This document shows positions 1-10,557 of a stretch of DNA of 64,000 bases, one piece after another (the stretch's first letter is position 1; the number at the start of each line of letters is the position of its first letter). Below the pieces are notes generated by a model. That model saw only the letters and a program-made list of their open reading frames with translations. It ran no database searches and had not been told where the DNA came from. The DNA is taken from assembly GCA_030686995.1 (NCBI GenBank), contig CM060693.1, positions 121,423,228 through 121,487,227 on the forward strand. Direction: 5' to 3'. The position numbers and the translations under genes were made by a program. The stretch comes from Artemisia argyi. Taxonomy: Eukaryota > Streptophyta > Magnoliopsida > Asterales > Asteraceae.

Positions 1-1381
1 AAAGGTTAGGTACGGGTCCAGAACTTGATTGTCCAGGAACCGGGTGCTCAGTCAGCTCATCGAAAGTAACGTGGATTGTTTCCATTATATCTCTGGTACG
101 TTTGTTGTAGATTCGGTACCCCTTTCGCTCTGGAGCATAGCCAACGAAGAAACCAATGTCGGCCTTGGCCTTGAGTTTCCCAAGGTCTTCACTGTCATTC
201 GTAGGATAACATAGTGCACCAAACACTCGAAGAAACGAAAGGTCGGGTTTTCTGCCATGGACCAGTTCATAGGGAGTTTTGCAGTGGAGGGGATGTATCA
301 AGGATCGGTTCTGAGTGTAACATGCGGTGGCAATTGCCTCAGCCCAAAGAAATAGAGGAGCTTTGGAAAAGATGAGCATAGTCCTAGCAGCTTCAACTAA
401 GGTGCGATTGCGTCTTTCTACAACTCCATTTTGTTGAGGAGTTCTGGGTATGCTCTTTTGATGACTAATCCCGACACCTTCATAAAATAGAGTAAGTTAT
501 CTGTTCACAAATTCTGTTCCATTATCAGTACGAACGACTCTAACTATTTTGTTGAGACGGACTTGCAACATCTTGATGAGTTTGATGATGGTTTCAGGAG
601 TTTCATCTTTTGATCGTAGAAACTTCACCCATGTGAATCGAGAGTGATCATCAACAATAACCAGCACATATTTCTTTCCATTGATACTTTGAATCCTCAT
701 TGGTCCACAAAGATCCATATGAAGGGTATGAAGAACTTCCATGATAGAATTGACGGTTTTGGGTTTATGGGTATGCTTTTTGCTTTTGCCCATTTGACAG
801 GCGGAACACAGATGATCTTTTTCATACTTGAGTCTGGGCAAGCCTCGAACAAGATCCTTTCGCGTAAGTTCATTGATGGTACCGAAGTTCAAATGGTTTA
901 AACGTCGATGCCACAACCATGACTTGTTCTTGGATGCTTTAGAGAGCAGACAAATTGGAGAGGACCGTAGCATATCTTCGATGGAGATTGTGTAAAGATT
1001 AGTGCCCCGACTCCCCTTGAGAAGATCAACACCATCTAATTCTCTAACAAAACAGGTGTGCTTTCTGAAGGCGACTTCGAGATCTGAGTCACAGAATTGA
1101 CCAACAGAAAATAGATTGTGCCCGAGACCTTCCATGTAGTATACTCTGGATATGACACTGTCTCCAAAGACATAATCACCATAACCCATTATAGACCCAA
1201 AATGGTCATTCCCAAACCTAACCGTACCAATAAATTTTTCCACGAAATTCTTGAGCCTTGAGCGATCACCAGTCATATGTTTTGAGCAGCCTGAGTCCAA
1301 ATACCAAAGGACGATTTGTACGACCTGCATTTGAAACCAGACAATCGTGGATAACTGAAAAAGCTGGAGCCCCACACACAA
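1..1381 (-). pseudogene. Copia-1 pol fragment: protease and integrase, one premature stop
   Basis: Open on the minus strand from 1381 to a TAA at 499-497, then continuing in the same frame to the window edge. Numbered from 1381, the protease motif DSG is at residues 29-31, the GAG-pre-integrase zinc ligands are H158, H163, C192 and C195, and the integrase acids are D223 (HMDLCGP) and D286 (RTDNGTE). The third acid lies in the QQNGVVERRNRT segment beyond the TAA, so the stop cuts the DDE triad. There is no plausible start codon: the frame is offset -1 from gag and overlaps it at 1273-1381. The integrase would join cDNA to the genome in the nucleus; this copy cannot make it without readthrough. 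Confidence 0.9.
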
Positions 1382-4300
1382 TTGGGGTCCATTTGGTTAG
1401 AACACACAAATATTGGATTATCATAAGTAACAGGTTTCTCACTGAAGTGTTCACATTTTGATGCACTAGGACTAGAGGTGGTATCTATTGCTTCTATAGG
1501 AAATAGTCTACCAGTAGGTCTCCACTTCCTAATAGGCATATCTCTAGAGTTGGTAGTCCTAGTTACTGGGCACATTTTCCTCGGAGTGAATATCCTTCCA
1601 GTGGGTCTCCATTGATAACCAACATTAGTGAACACTTTTCCTGTTTTATTCCAGACTTGTTTTGCTCGTTTAACACTAGAAACATTCATATCTGGTGATC
1701 GTATAATAGATTTAAGAAAAGGCACAGCACATGTATCATGATTACCATAAAATAAGCATTTGTTACATGTCTTACAAATAGCATCAGAATTCGAATTAGT
1801 TACATCATTGTTCACACAAAAGTTTGAAATAACTCGATTCCTTTTACTAAGCAACACTTTATTGTTCCTAGATGACTCTTCTACTTCCTTCACAATTGAG
1901 CTCTTAGCTGGCAAAGTCCTATCATTCTTTGTATTGCTCTTAGGCTGTGACTTGCTAGCATTAGATACACCTTTTACTCCTGTAGAAGCAATAATGGGAA
2001 CATTAGTCTGATTAGTAGCTACTTGTTTACTGGTGATCAAGATGGAGGATTGAGGCATGATTTGAGGAAAGTCAACTGTGACATGCTTGTTGCCACTGAG
2101 AGGGTGCAAGGCAGTTGTTCTATCCGACTTGGTATCATTCTTGGGGCATGATCCTATGGTATATTCTAACAATTCCTGGGCCCTATTAGTGAGAAAGCAC
2201 GCACCAATAATACCATCATCAAGTGGTTTAGCAATCCTCTCATCTTCAATGGTTTCTCTAAGTATGGCCAGACAATCCTTAAGATTTCTAAGATAGTTAT
2301 TATGAACTAACTTATTGTTCCTAAGGGGAAGAGAAACATTCACAGCATCGCACGCATATTTATTACAAGCAGGTATCTTGGACATTGCATGATCACATGA
2401 AACAACGGGCATTTTATCCTTTACCATGGTCTTTAGATTCTCAATTTCATTTAACAAAGAAGTGACTTTCTCATTGTTTTGGTCACGTGTTGTTTTGATT
2501 GACTCAAACAATTCTTTATAACGTTGTTTAGCGTTGGACATTTCAGCACGAAGCCACTCATTTTCATGTTGTAATTCATTGATAATGCCCTGTTTTTGAA
2601 AATTTTGAGAATCCACAGACTTCTGGTAATTGGTATTGATCACATCGCTTCTGTTCGATTTTAATTGTGCAATTTGGACCTTCAACTTCCGAATCGTGTT
2701 AGAGTGAGCTTGAATTACTTCATCCTTTTTGGCTAATTCAAAACATGTATCAAATTCAGGAACATCCGAAGATATCTTGGCATTTGATATTTTTATACTT
2801 TCTTCTAGATGTTGATATTTTAATTGTAGGTTCAAGTTATCAACTTCTAGTTTTGAGAAATTCCTGACCATGTTATCATGATCATCGTTTTGAATTTTTT
2901 GAATAAGTTTGTAATTCTCCCCCTCAAGCTCAATCACACGATTTTGGAAGACATTCAGAGTAACTGACATTTCATGAAATTGTCGAGCAGATAGCGCAGA
3001 GTCGGTAACAGTATAAAACACATCTTTAGCAATGCAGTTAGCAATCAAATTATCATTCATGATGAGAATGTTTTTCCTGTCAATTTCACTGTGTTTGAGA
3101 TCAATAGCAAGTTGGTTACCCTCACTTTTCACTTCATCAAAAACCTTTTTCATTTGACTCACATCATCATTAATGGTGTTTTTAAGTCCCTCAAAATGTT
3201 CTTTTAGAAGTTTAAAAAATGGCATAACTTCAGTTAGGTAACACTGTTTTGTTTGCTCAAAACCCCTTTCCCCTTCTGTTATCCCTGTAGGTGTAATTCT
3301 TATTTTACAGGTTTTCTCAAAGTCATTGAACAATTGACCAAGTACATACAGCCCAATTAGAGTATTACATTGTGTGGGAAGAGTGAGAGGGACAAGATGA
3401 CTAGGTGTGTTCAGGGGATAGGTAGTTGGGTGAGCAATTCTAAACATAGTGCGTGTGTTGCCTACAACTCTTTCAGCTTGCAATTTCTCAATATCAATAT
3501 TCCAAAACACTTTTTCAGGACAAATTCTCTTTTGAGGAACAAAAATTGCAGTGTGATTGTCATTGGCATAGTCATAGTGAAACACGAGATTCTTAGCAAT
3601 GCATTTAGGATCCTTTAACCGTTCAGCAAGTTTTGCCCTAGTTCTATCCTCTGCCTCATTGATGTGGTCATAGGATCGAGTATCGGGAGGTGCATGGTTA
3701 GGTTCAAGCATAGTTTTTGCATCATATAATGCAGGTTGTGCACCTAGACCTATCTTAAGGAATCTTGCTTTAGGTTTGGAGGCATCATGTTCACTAAATT
3801 CATCACTTAACTTCCTGTGGCTTTCCAACATTTGAGCAGATTGAATGGTTTGGCCCTGTGTGTACAACTTATCTTCCAATTTATTTTTTAACGTTTTTAA
3901 TTTTGAGAAGTCATTTAAAAGTTTAGTTTCTTTATCCTTGAATTCTTGTTTGATTGTAGTCAAACTTTTTTGAACCTCAAGTTTTTGTTTGACTGTTTGA
4001 TTCAATTGGCTCTTTAAAGAAACTAGTTCCCTTTTTAATGATTCTTGTTTGGAATTATTTTCAGATATGTAAGTACGCAGTTGCCATTCCATTTTCTGCT
4101 CACGTTCATTCAACTCAAACTTAGCACGCTGCTCATAAATGTTTACTTGATCCTTAAGGGTGTTAATTCTAGTGATCAGAGAATCATCAGGGTTGTATAT
4201 AGAGTGCTCATACATCTCATGGTTACTCAAATCAATAGACGGCATGTCACTCGGTACAACTTGGGTTCCATTGTCATTCACATACATTTCATATGGGATA

Positions 4301-5946
4301 TTATTGGTATTACCCATATTTGTGATGTCTGTGTTGACAATATTCTTGAGTTGTACAGAGCCACATGCCCCCTTTACAGGTGCAGAATCATTCAGATCAT
4401 GTATAGAAGATGTTGGTACCTCAGAGATAGCAGAAGTGATGGATGAATCAGGATGCTGTGAAGAGGATGCGGCTGCAGACAGATTAGCCATGAAGATTGT
4501 TTGAGCAGTTGGTTCATCATCCACGTCTGAGTCAAATGCATCACACTCTTCAACTTGAAAGATATTCGGATCATTGAGAGCCATGTCCTGAACAGGTTGA
4601 TCATCCACATCAGCGTCAAAGGTGTTCCCATCATTACCGGCCAGAAAGAGCAAAGCTTCTTCATCCAACACAGTCCCATTTTCTTGTGCCTGCATTAGCA
4701 GCATCTTGTCTTTGAAGTACTCAGAGTTTTGGGGACGTTTTGGGAGAGTGCAATTCCTAGCAATGTGGCCCAACCCTCCGCAGTTGTAGCATTTTGGTTG
4801 CTTAGCTTGTGCTTGAAGAGCATTCCCAACTCTGTACTGCCCATTCTCTCTACCAGCATTTCTTTGGTTGAAGTTCTGTCTTCCCTGCACATTCTGCACC
4901 ACTACCCGACCATCTTCAATGACTGCCTGATTACGTGGATTAGATGAGATTCTGAGTTGGTTGTTAGTAGATGGGAGTGCAGCCCTGAACTGTTGGACCA
5001 GTAAAGACACTTGGTTGGAGAGATTATCAATCATCATGTCAGTGTGAGAATACCCAGAATCAAGTTGAGTATTCAATGCAGATGGTGAGGGAGTTGATGA
5101 TTGACTGATGGTTGGGGTAGACCTGGAGGATGATTGTGATGGTTGAACTTGATCTTTAGAGGTTTGATTAGGTTGTTGAACATTGGAGACAAAAGCAAGA
5201 GATTCATTTGTTGCAGACGGATTGAGCTTTTCTCGCATTACCCGATCATAAGCTGCATGTTTCTCATGTTGCTGGAGATACGCATACAGCTGTTCATGAT
5301 TGGTGTGCCTGAGACCCTTGTTGAGCTTCACAGCCGTGACAAACCTATCCCATTCCGGTGCCATGTTGTTCACGAATTTTGAATTGAGCTGTATGTTGGG
5401 CATTGTCATCTTGATAGCTCTCATGTCATTGACCAGCTTGTGAAATCTGACATAATAGTCAGTGATACTTTCCCCTGGATTCATTTTGAAATGCTCAAAT
5501 TCATCGTAAAGCTGTGACTCACGATCTTCTTTTGTTAACTCAGACCCTGCAAGAAGCATTTTTACATTATCCCAGACCGCCTTTGCTTCAGTGTTGAAGT
5601 TGATCAGTTTGTAGACATCTTTGGGAAGGCCTTGAATGATGATATTAGATGCTCTAATGTCAGCATCATAGCGTTTCTTTTCTTCTTCAGACAGCTCATT
5701 GTAAGTGCGAGATCTATTAGGACCAAGCACGGCCGGTGATTGATCAGTTGCTTCTGAAATCGTGTCTCTAGTAGTACCCACTTGAAAGGGTCCCTCATCA
5801 ATGGATTTCAGAATGTTAACCCCATTATCTTTACCTAGACAGTACAGCCGTATCCTTTGAGCCCATGATTCATAGTCAGTTCTGTCCAACATCGGAGGTC
5901 GGGTGTCAGACCCCGCAGCTTGAATGTCATCGTAGGAAGTCGACAT
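1273..5946 (-). CDS. Copia-1 gag polyprotein (very long, coiled-coil rich)
   Basis: About 1,557 codons from the ATG at 5946-5944; an in-frame extension a few codons upstream lacks an ATG. The first 250 residues are a UBN2-type Copia gag domain. A zinc knuckle of form CX2CX4HX4C starts near residue 386 (CYNCGGLGHIARNC). The following 1,000 or so residues are acidic, then heptad-like and Lys/Glu/Gln rich, and probably form long coiled coils. Gag would form the cytoplasmic virus-like particle and bind element RNA. The reading frame is intact although pol is broken. It ends by reading the protease region out of frame (last residues GIWTQAAQNI), so pol is reached only by a -1 shift. It closely resembles a high-copy Tanacetum gag as I recall it. 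Confidence 0.9.
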   Translation of the reverse strand: MSTSYDDIQAAGSDTRPPMLDRTDYESWAQRIRLYCLGKDNGVNILKSIDEGPFQVGTTRDTISEATDQSPAVLGPNRSRTYNELSEEEKKRYDADIRASNIIIQGLPKDVYKLINFNTEAKAVWDNVKMLLAGSELTKEDRESQLYDEFEHFKMNPGESITDYYVRFHKLVNDMRAIKMTMPNIQLNSKFVNNMAPEWDRFVTAVKLNKGLRHTNHEQLYAYLQQHEKHAAYDRVMREKLNPSATNESLAFVSNVQQPNQTSKDQVQPSQSSSRSTPTISQSSTPSPSALNTQLDSGYSHTDMMIDNLSNQVSLLVQQFRAALPSTNNQLRISSNPRNQAVIEDGRVVVQNVQGRQNFNQRNAGRENGQYRVGNALQAQAKQPKCYNCGGLGHIARNCTLPKRPQNSEYFKDKMLLMQAQENGTVLDEEALLFLAGNDGNTFDADVDDQPVQDMALNDPNIFQVEECDAFDSDVDDEPTAQTIFMANLSAAASSSQHPDSSITSAISEVPTSSIHDLNDSAPVKGACGSVQLKNIVNTDITNMGNTNNIPYEMYVNDNGTQVVPSDMPSIDLSNHEMYEHSIYNPDDSLITRINTLKDQVNIYEQRAKFELNEREQKMEWQLRTYISENNSKQESLKRELVSLKSQLNQTVKQKLEVQKSLTTIKQEFKDKETKLLNDFSKLKTLKNKLEDKLYTQGQTIQSAQMLESHRKLSDEFSEHDASKPKARFLKIGLGAQPALYDAKTMLEPNHAPPDTRSYDHINEAEDRTRAKLAERLKDPKCIAKNLVFHYDYANDNHTAIFVPQKRICPEKVFWNIDIEKLQAERVVGNTRTMFRIAHPTTYPLNTPSHLVPLTLPTQCNTLIGLYVLGQLFNDFEKTCKIRITPTGITEGERGFEQTKQCYLTEVMPFFKLLKEHFEGLKNTINDDVSQMKKVFDEVKSEGNQLAIDLKHSEIDRKNILIMNDNLIANCIAKDVFYTVTDSALSARQFHEMSVTLNVFQNRVIELEGENYKLIQKIQNDDHDNMVRNFSKLEVDNLNLQLKYQHLEESIKISNAKISSDVPEFDTCFELAKKDEVIQAHSNTIRKLKVQIAQLKSNRSDVINTNYQKSVDSQNFQKQGIINELQHENEWLRAEMSNAKQRYKELFESIKTTRDQNNEKVTSLLNEIENLKTMVKDKMPVVSCDHAMSKIPACNKYACDAVNVSLPLRNNKLVHNNYLRNLKDCLAILRETIEDERIAKPLDDGIIGACFLTNRAQELLEYTIGSCPKNDTKSDRTTALHPLSGNKHVTVDFPQIMPQSSILITSKQVATNQTNVPIIASTGVKGVSNASKSQPKSNTKNDRTLPAKSSIVKEVEESSRNNKVLLSKRNRVISNFCVNNDVTNSNSDAICKTCNKCLFYGNHDTCAVPFLKSIIRSPDMNVSSVKRAKQVWNKTGKVFTNVGYQWRPTGRIFTPRKMCPVTRTTNSRDMPIRKWRPTGRLFPIEAIDTTSSPSASKCEHFSEKPVTYDNPIFVCSNQMDPNCVWGSSFFSYPRLSGFKCRSYKSSFGIWTQAAQNI

Positions 5947-6440
5947 CACAAATAAGTTAACCACAACTTAACCACAATAAAAACCAACCGCAACTTAACC
6001 ACAACTTGACCAAACCGCAGAACACAATCCAACCGCAGTATGAGCTAACCGCAACCAGAGCAAACCGCAGGCCAGAGATACTAACCGCAGAGTACTAATC
6101 GCAAGTTATACCAAACCGCAACAAAATCCAGTCGCAATATGAACTAACCGCAACCTACACGAACCGCAGACCAATAATACTAACCGCAAGACACTAACCG
6201 CAGATTATAACTAACCGCAGGAAAAGTTAACCGCAATGAGTTAACCGCAACACACTTAACCGCAGAGAAACTAACCGCAGTGCTTAGAATCAAACGCAAA
6301 ATATTTAACCGCAGAGACAAAAGTCCAAAACTGTCACTTTCGTTGCGTTTTGTTTGTATTCCCGAAATAGTAAACGCAGCAATCCAAACGCAGATTTCAG
6401 GACTTAATCGCAACCAGGCAATGGAACAGTGGACTTAACC
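5947..6440 (-). repeat. Copia-1 leader with reiterated AACCGCA motif
   Basis: Between the PBS and gag ATG the DNA carries about 18 exact AACCGCA heptamers plus some six one-base variants (AATCGCA, AAACGCA, AGTCGCA), all in one orientation, spaced roughly 12-25 bases and commonly extended to CTAACCGCAG. In element-sense RNA the unit reads TGCGGTTAG. Intervening sequence is unrelated, so this is not a simple tandem repeat. Confidence 0.9.
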
Positions 6441-6677
6441 GCAACCTAGAAATTCGCCTAAAAACAATTCCAAGCTTCAAATATCTTGATGATATTGTAA
6501 CACACTCTACACTACAATGTTCCACAAACACAAATGAACATAAAAGGACATCACAAACATGTATGACCACACAAGAGGGATGAAACCAAGATGTTTTCCA
6601 AGAAAGTTGCACCAAACTCACAAAACCACTCAAAACATCATCAAATTCGATTCTACAAGGCCCTAAGATGAAACCTT

Positions 6678-6691
6678 GGCTCTTGATACCA
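6678..6691 (-). promoter_or_regulatory. Copia-1 primer-binding site (initiator tRNA-Met type)
   Basis: The minus strand reads TGGTATCAAGAGCC two bases inside the LTR end. It matches the usual plant tRNA-iMet PBS TGGTATCAGAGC with one extra A. Confidence 0.8.
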
Positions 6692-6693
6692 AT

Positions 6694-7054
6694 TGTAGAA
6701 TACTAATTAAGTTGGAAACATGTTCAAGTGGTATTGAGTGATGCGTAGAAATGGAAGAAGAGAGGAGAGGAGAGAAAGAGTGGAACCTTGAAAGAAAAAG
6801 GAAAAGATTAGATTGAAAATGTATGAAAGGTCCAACCCTCTCCACATGTGGAGAGGGGTATTTATAGTTACAACATAACGCCCACTCCCGGGCTGTGGAT
6901 CAGGCATACAGTGGGTGAAGACCCGTTCCTTCTTCCACGGTGTTACTTAAACTAAACTATCTAACTTAATAAATAAACTAACTACGAGCTAACTTAATGC
7001 TATTACAATCATTAGGTGACCGAGACTTTTACAGGAATATTTGTATTCCTAACA
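6694..7054 (-). repeat. Copia-1 5' LTR (361 bp)
   Basis: Runs TG...CA, delimited by the PBS on one side and the Athila-A coding frame on the other. It holds a minus-strand TATA box (6867-6859) followed at once by a perfect 22-bp palindrome (6836-6857) around the expected transcription start. Confidence 0.85.
6859..6867 (-). promoter_or_regulatory. TATA box of the Copia-1 5' LTR
   Basis: Minus strand CTATAAATA within the LTR, two bases before the palindrome. It would drive transcription toward gag. Confidence 0.7.
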
Positions 7055-7761
7055 ACTATCGATCGAACCTTTCATGTAATAATGACGAAAGTGATTTACC
7101 CGAAAAGGTTTACTCAGCAGAATCGAGAAATTGCTCTAGAGACATCACCCCTGAGAAAGATAGTCAGCAATTCAAGATAAATTGCATTGATCCGAAAGGT
7201 AATCTAAAAGGGGGCGATTACTCGTTTGATGAATGGATTACAAAAAGGTTTGGCAGCGCAAATATCGAAAAGGAAACTAGATTAAAAGCATTTGTTGAAT
7301 GGATGATCGATAGTTATTCTGATGAATCCGTCGAGTCAAAGGAATACGACGACCCTCTCGAAAGAAGTTTTGAAAAATTTAAATTAGAATTTGAAAGAGA
7401 GGTATTGCAACTCCTTGACGAATATGAATTTAAGATAGGAATAAAAGGGTACATGCTCCAAGATGTATGGGAAAAATGTAAAAGAACTTTAAAAAAAGTA
7501 CGGAAGTTCTAGCATGAGGTTGAATTAGAAGCAATAGAAGTTCACGAATGCCAATTAGCAGGATGAAGGTATGATCCTCCGGAAACAAAAGTCGAAACTT
7601 TTGAAGTTTGAAAATACACTCTTGACGGTGTGGGAAGTTTCATTAGTGTCGATGAACCAATTGATAAGCTGTTACCAGTAGGAAGGAGGAATGGTGAAAA
7701 ATTTAAGGGTTTGATAAGAGAAGAAATGCACAACCAACTTGGTGTGCAACAGGTCGATTAA
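7055..7761 (+). pseudogene. Athila-A gag-pro C-terminal region, three in-frame stops
   Basis: One frame is readable from the Copia-1 junction to a terminal TAA at 7759-7761, with premature stops at 7510 (TAG), 7564 (TGA) and 7609 (TGA). The segment around 7360-7490 (ERSFEKFKLEFEREVLQLLD, then EFKIGIKGY and DVWEKC) and the segment around 7580-7740 (VETFEV, SFISV, LLPVGRRNGEKF) match what I recall of the C-terminal region of Asteraceae Athila gag-pro proteins. No protease motif remains in this part. Residues encoded before 7055 belong to the Copia-1 LTR and are not part of the gene. Confidence 0.7.
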
Positions 7762-7811
7762 CCATTACAATGAGTCTAACTTAAAGACTCGATAATAAAC
7801 AAAGGTGCTCT

Positions 7812-7829
7812 TTCGGGAGACAACCCGAA
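7812..7829 (+). other. Conserved hairpin after gag-pro stop (Athila-A)
   Basis: TTCGGG and CCCGAA form a perfect 6-bp stem with loop AGACAA, about 50 bases after the stop. Athila-B has GGGAGGCAACCC at the same place with a different base pair in the stem. Confidence 0.65.
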
Positions 7830-7967
7830 TTATCCTTTTTCTTTTATTTTCTCTATCTTGTTGGTTTGGTATGTTTTGTACTAATATTTTGCAGGTACTC
7901 AAGGAAGCATTGCGATGGGGAACAAAATTTTGGACTTTTACTCCAAGAAATATTCTCCAGGGCCTTG

Positions 7968-8074
7968 CTACGGCGTAGCTCTTCCATTGACTACGTCGTA
8001 GCACCCTCCAGGTTTCATACTGGATTTATTCAGCAACTACGGCGTAGCACCCCATTTAAGCTACGCCGTAGCTA
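7968..8074 (+). repeat. Internal cluster of CTACGGCGTAG motifs (Athila-A)
   Basis: Four copies (one variant, CTACGTCGTAG) of the near-palindrome that also fills the LTR, here in the 3' non-coding region. Confidence 0.85.
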
Positions 8075-8903
8075 CTTTCTGCACCTTAAAAATGCTTTTT
8101 ATTTTACAAAACATTCTTTAAACTTCTATTAGTTTTTAAATGAACTTTGTGGGTTTGTTCCCTGTAAACCCTCATGAGACTTCACTCGTCTACTTGGGAC
8201 ACCAAGTGGTTTAAAAGGCTTGTTGCATACGCTAAATGCAACCGTGATTCCTACGAAAGTGAGTTATGTTTTTATTTTTATTTTTTTTTCTTTTTAGGTT
8301 TTATGCTTTTGGTAGTTGTGTGATTCCAGGGAATTGAAATTTACTCAAAAGGCGTAGTGAAGGCACGTTTCTCAACATGATCCTTCTATTTTCAAGAGTA
8401 AATTTCAGGGAAGTTCTCGTTCTAATTCTACTTTTCCTCCTTATTTTTTATTTTATGTACAAAAGGGACTTTGTACAACTCAAGTGGGGGGACGGGGTAG
8501 AATTATATACTTGAACTTTGTTTTACCCTTAATTTTCTTGTTTATTTTGAAAAATGATGCCACCTTTAAAACTTTTGACATGTTTTTCCGAACCTAACTA
8601 GAATGTACCCTAGCCGAGCACATTAACCCTTAATACCATGGTGAGGTTTAGCCTATTTCAGTTTCACCCTGTTTTACCCCAAATCCACCAAAAATATGAG
8701 TGTGCCAGTAGTTTTTAAACTTTAGAACTTGGCTTTTACATCATTTTGAAACCGTGTACGAGTAGTGTATTGAGATTTCTTAATACATTTGGAAGAAATT
8801 TTTTAAGAAGGCAATATTTTAGGATTCTCACCCAAATAACCTTTATGTGTATGTTTATCGATTAGTCACATCGACTATTCGACCCCCGTGTTAAAACCCT
8901 TTG

Positions 8904-8924
8904 TTGCACTCACCTTTAGTGCAA
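8904..8924 (+). other. Second conserved hairpin (Athila-A)
   Basis: TTGCACT and AGTGCAA form a perfect 7-bp stem around loop CACCTTT. Athila-B has the same loop position with stem TGTACT/AGTACA. Confidence 0.6.
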
Positions 8925-9954
8925 GATACCCCTAGATACACCCTTTTGAGCCTATCCTTTCGTTTCTTACCCATATTATTGTTTCGATACACCTATACAC
9001 CTTAGCCTACCGTGTAGTCTTTGTTTATGATTGGGAAGTTGCCACTTGTTCTAATTTGAGGTCCATGTCAAGAGGTTCAAGAATCGTACCTACGTTGAAG
9101 ACTCATCATTGAAGATCATGAGGAAACCCACTATTATACATGTATTGTTCATCCTAAGTGGGGGGATATGTTATGTTATTTAGTTAAAAAAAATGTAAAT
9201 TTCCGTATGTAGATATGTTAACTTTGGTGCACCCTTGTATAGCACCGTTATAAGAGCTTTGAAAGATTTAGCATCGAAGAGGCCACTTCGGTCATATTTG
9301 AAGAATGAAGTTGTTGGTTCTTAATCACCAACATGAAGACCAAGTGTGGTGCCCCATCATGACGTCCTTTAATGGCACACACTTGTTACATGATCCCATT
9401 CTCGCATTTTGAAACTTGGACTTTGGATGAACGGCAAGTGGTAACAACTCGGTTATAGGCCAAGACTATTTGTTTTCTTTTTCATTTTACACCATTATTG
9501 TGCATCCCATGTCTTATCCTACCCCTTAGTTGTGAATCATGCTTAGGTAAGGGATTTGAGCAGTCATTGATGTCTTGCCCGGCGTTCCGGTCATGTACCA
9601 TTGCCTTTGTCGCCCTTGTCGTAATATGTTAGTAACAACGCTACACCCTAATAGCCTTATATGTGTTCACCCAATATTGCCTTTAAGAATTGTTTTGACC
9701 TTAGCTCTAATGGTAGAGATTTGTGTAACTGCCAAGCCTATGATAGAATACATTCTATGACTGTGCGTTAAGTGATCACTCCAAAATTAACACTTAGATT
9801 AGGAGAGAGATGTGAGTGTTTGTTCAAATTTTGTGAGGTGTTCGGCTTTGATAAATTCTAGCATAGGGATTTTTTAATTCATATTCTCCAGTTTCTTGAG
9901 GGATATCTATTTGAAAATCATTCTTATAAGGTCTACTTGAGGGCAAGTAGAGTT

Positions 9955-9970
9955 CAAGTGGGGGGATATT
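9955..9970 (+). promoter_or_regulatory. Athila-A polypurine tract
   Basis: AAGTGGGGGGATATT immediately precedes the LTR start TGATAACATC; it would prime plus-strand cDNA synthesis. Confidence 0.8.
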
Positions 9971-10164
9971 TGATAACATCAAATTTACCCCCAATCTAAG
10001 TGTTAATTTCCCATTTAAAATACTAATCTTTTCTACTTTTATGAAGAATATATACTCTTATTTCTTCCTATTTTGGTTTCAGGGTAAAGATGAGTAAAAG
10101 AACGAACTTACGCGAAAATGGAAGGACTTTGGAGCAAATATGTGGAAATTATGGATTCTGCACT

Positions 10165-10537
10165 AACTACGGCATAGAGGTTCATCTACCTACGCCGTAA
10201 CAAGGTTTCACGAAGACTACGCCGTAGAAGCTCTCCTATCTACGGCGTAATGAAGAATTTATGAAGACTACGGCGTAGCCCAACAATAGGCTACGGCGTA
10301 GAAGTCCACTAAAGAACACTACGGAGTAGGCAACTCTCCAAGCTACGACGTAGGATCTCATTTGAGGCAGTAAAGAACTAACGAGGCCAAGGAAGAAGCT
10401 ACGGCGTAGCAACTTTATCTACTACGCCGTAGGACGCTTATCATGAAGACTTTATGCCCGTAACACTTGATCAAGTTACGGCGTAACACAATTTGCAAAG
10501 GTTACGGCGTAGTAACTCTAATACGCTACGCCGTAAC
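10165..10537 (+). repeat. U3 array of the near-palindrome CTACGGCGTAG
   Basis: Thirteen copies counted by eye in both equivalent orientations (ACGGCGT and ACGCCGT cores), some with one changed base, ending about 13 bases upstream of the TATA box. The spacers are unrelated to each other. Confidence 0.9.
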
Positions 10538-10549
10538 ATAGTCGGGGCC

Positions 10550-10557
10550 TATAAATA
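10550..10557 (+). promoter_or_regulatory. TATA box of the Athila-A LTR
   Basis: TATAAATA directly downstream of the motif array. Confidence 0.7.

Larger units (their letters stand above)
1..7054 (-). mobile_element. Ty1/copia LTR retrotransposon Copia-1 (partial)
   Basis: Read on the minus strand the order is 5' LTR (7054-6694), primer-binding site, repeat-rich leader, long gag, then protease and integrase running off the window at base 1. Reverse transcriptase, RNase H and the 3' LTR are outside. It sits within Athila-A, whose coding frame resumes at 7055; the last LTR bases are AACA and the following ACTAT is the presumed target-site duplication, whose partner lies off-window. Copia identity is seen from the CCHC knuckle, DSGCS protease and integrase motifs. 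The Maximus/SIRE-like lineage is inferred from the very long gag. Confidence 0.92.
7762..9954 (+). other. Athila-A 3' non-coding region
   Basis: About 2.2 kb without a credible ORF. It shares blocks with the equivalent region of Athila-B: the hairpin after the gag-pro stop, a second hairpin near 8904, the sequence GAGCCTATCCTTTCGTTTCT at 8948, and a GAGAGATGTGAG stretch near 9800. PPT-like tracts with the core AAGTGGGGGGA occur near 8481 and 9151 besides the terminal one. Confidence 0.7.

Noticed and set aside
5947..6440. AACCGCA array as degenerate telomere repeat or CRISPR-like array
   Set aside because: The unit is not TTTAGGG, the spacing is irregular, spacers are short and the genome is a plant nuclear one.
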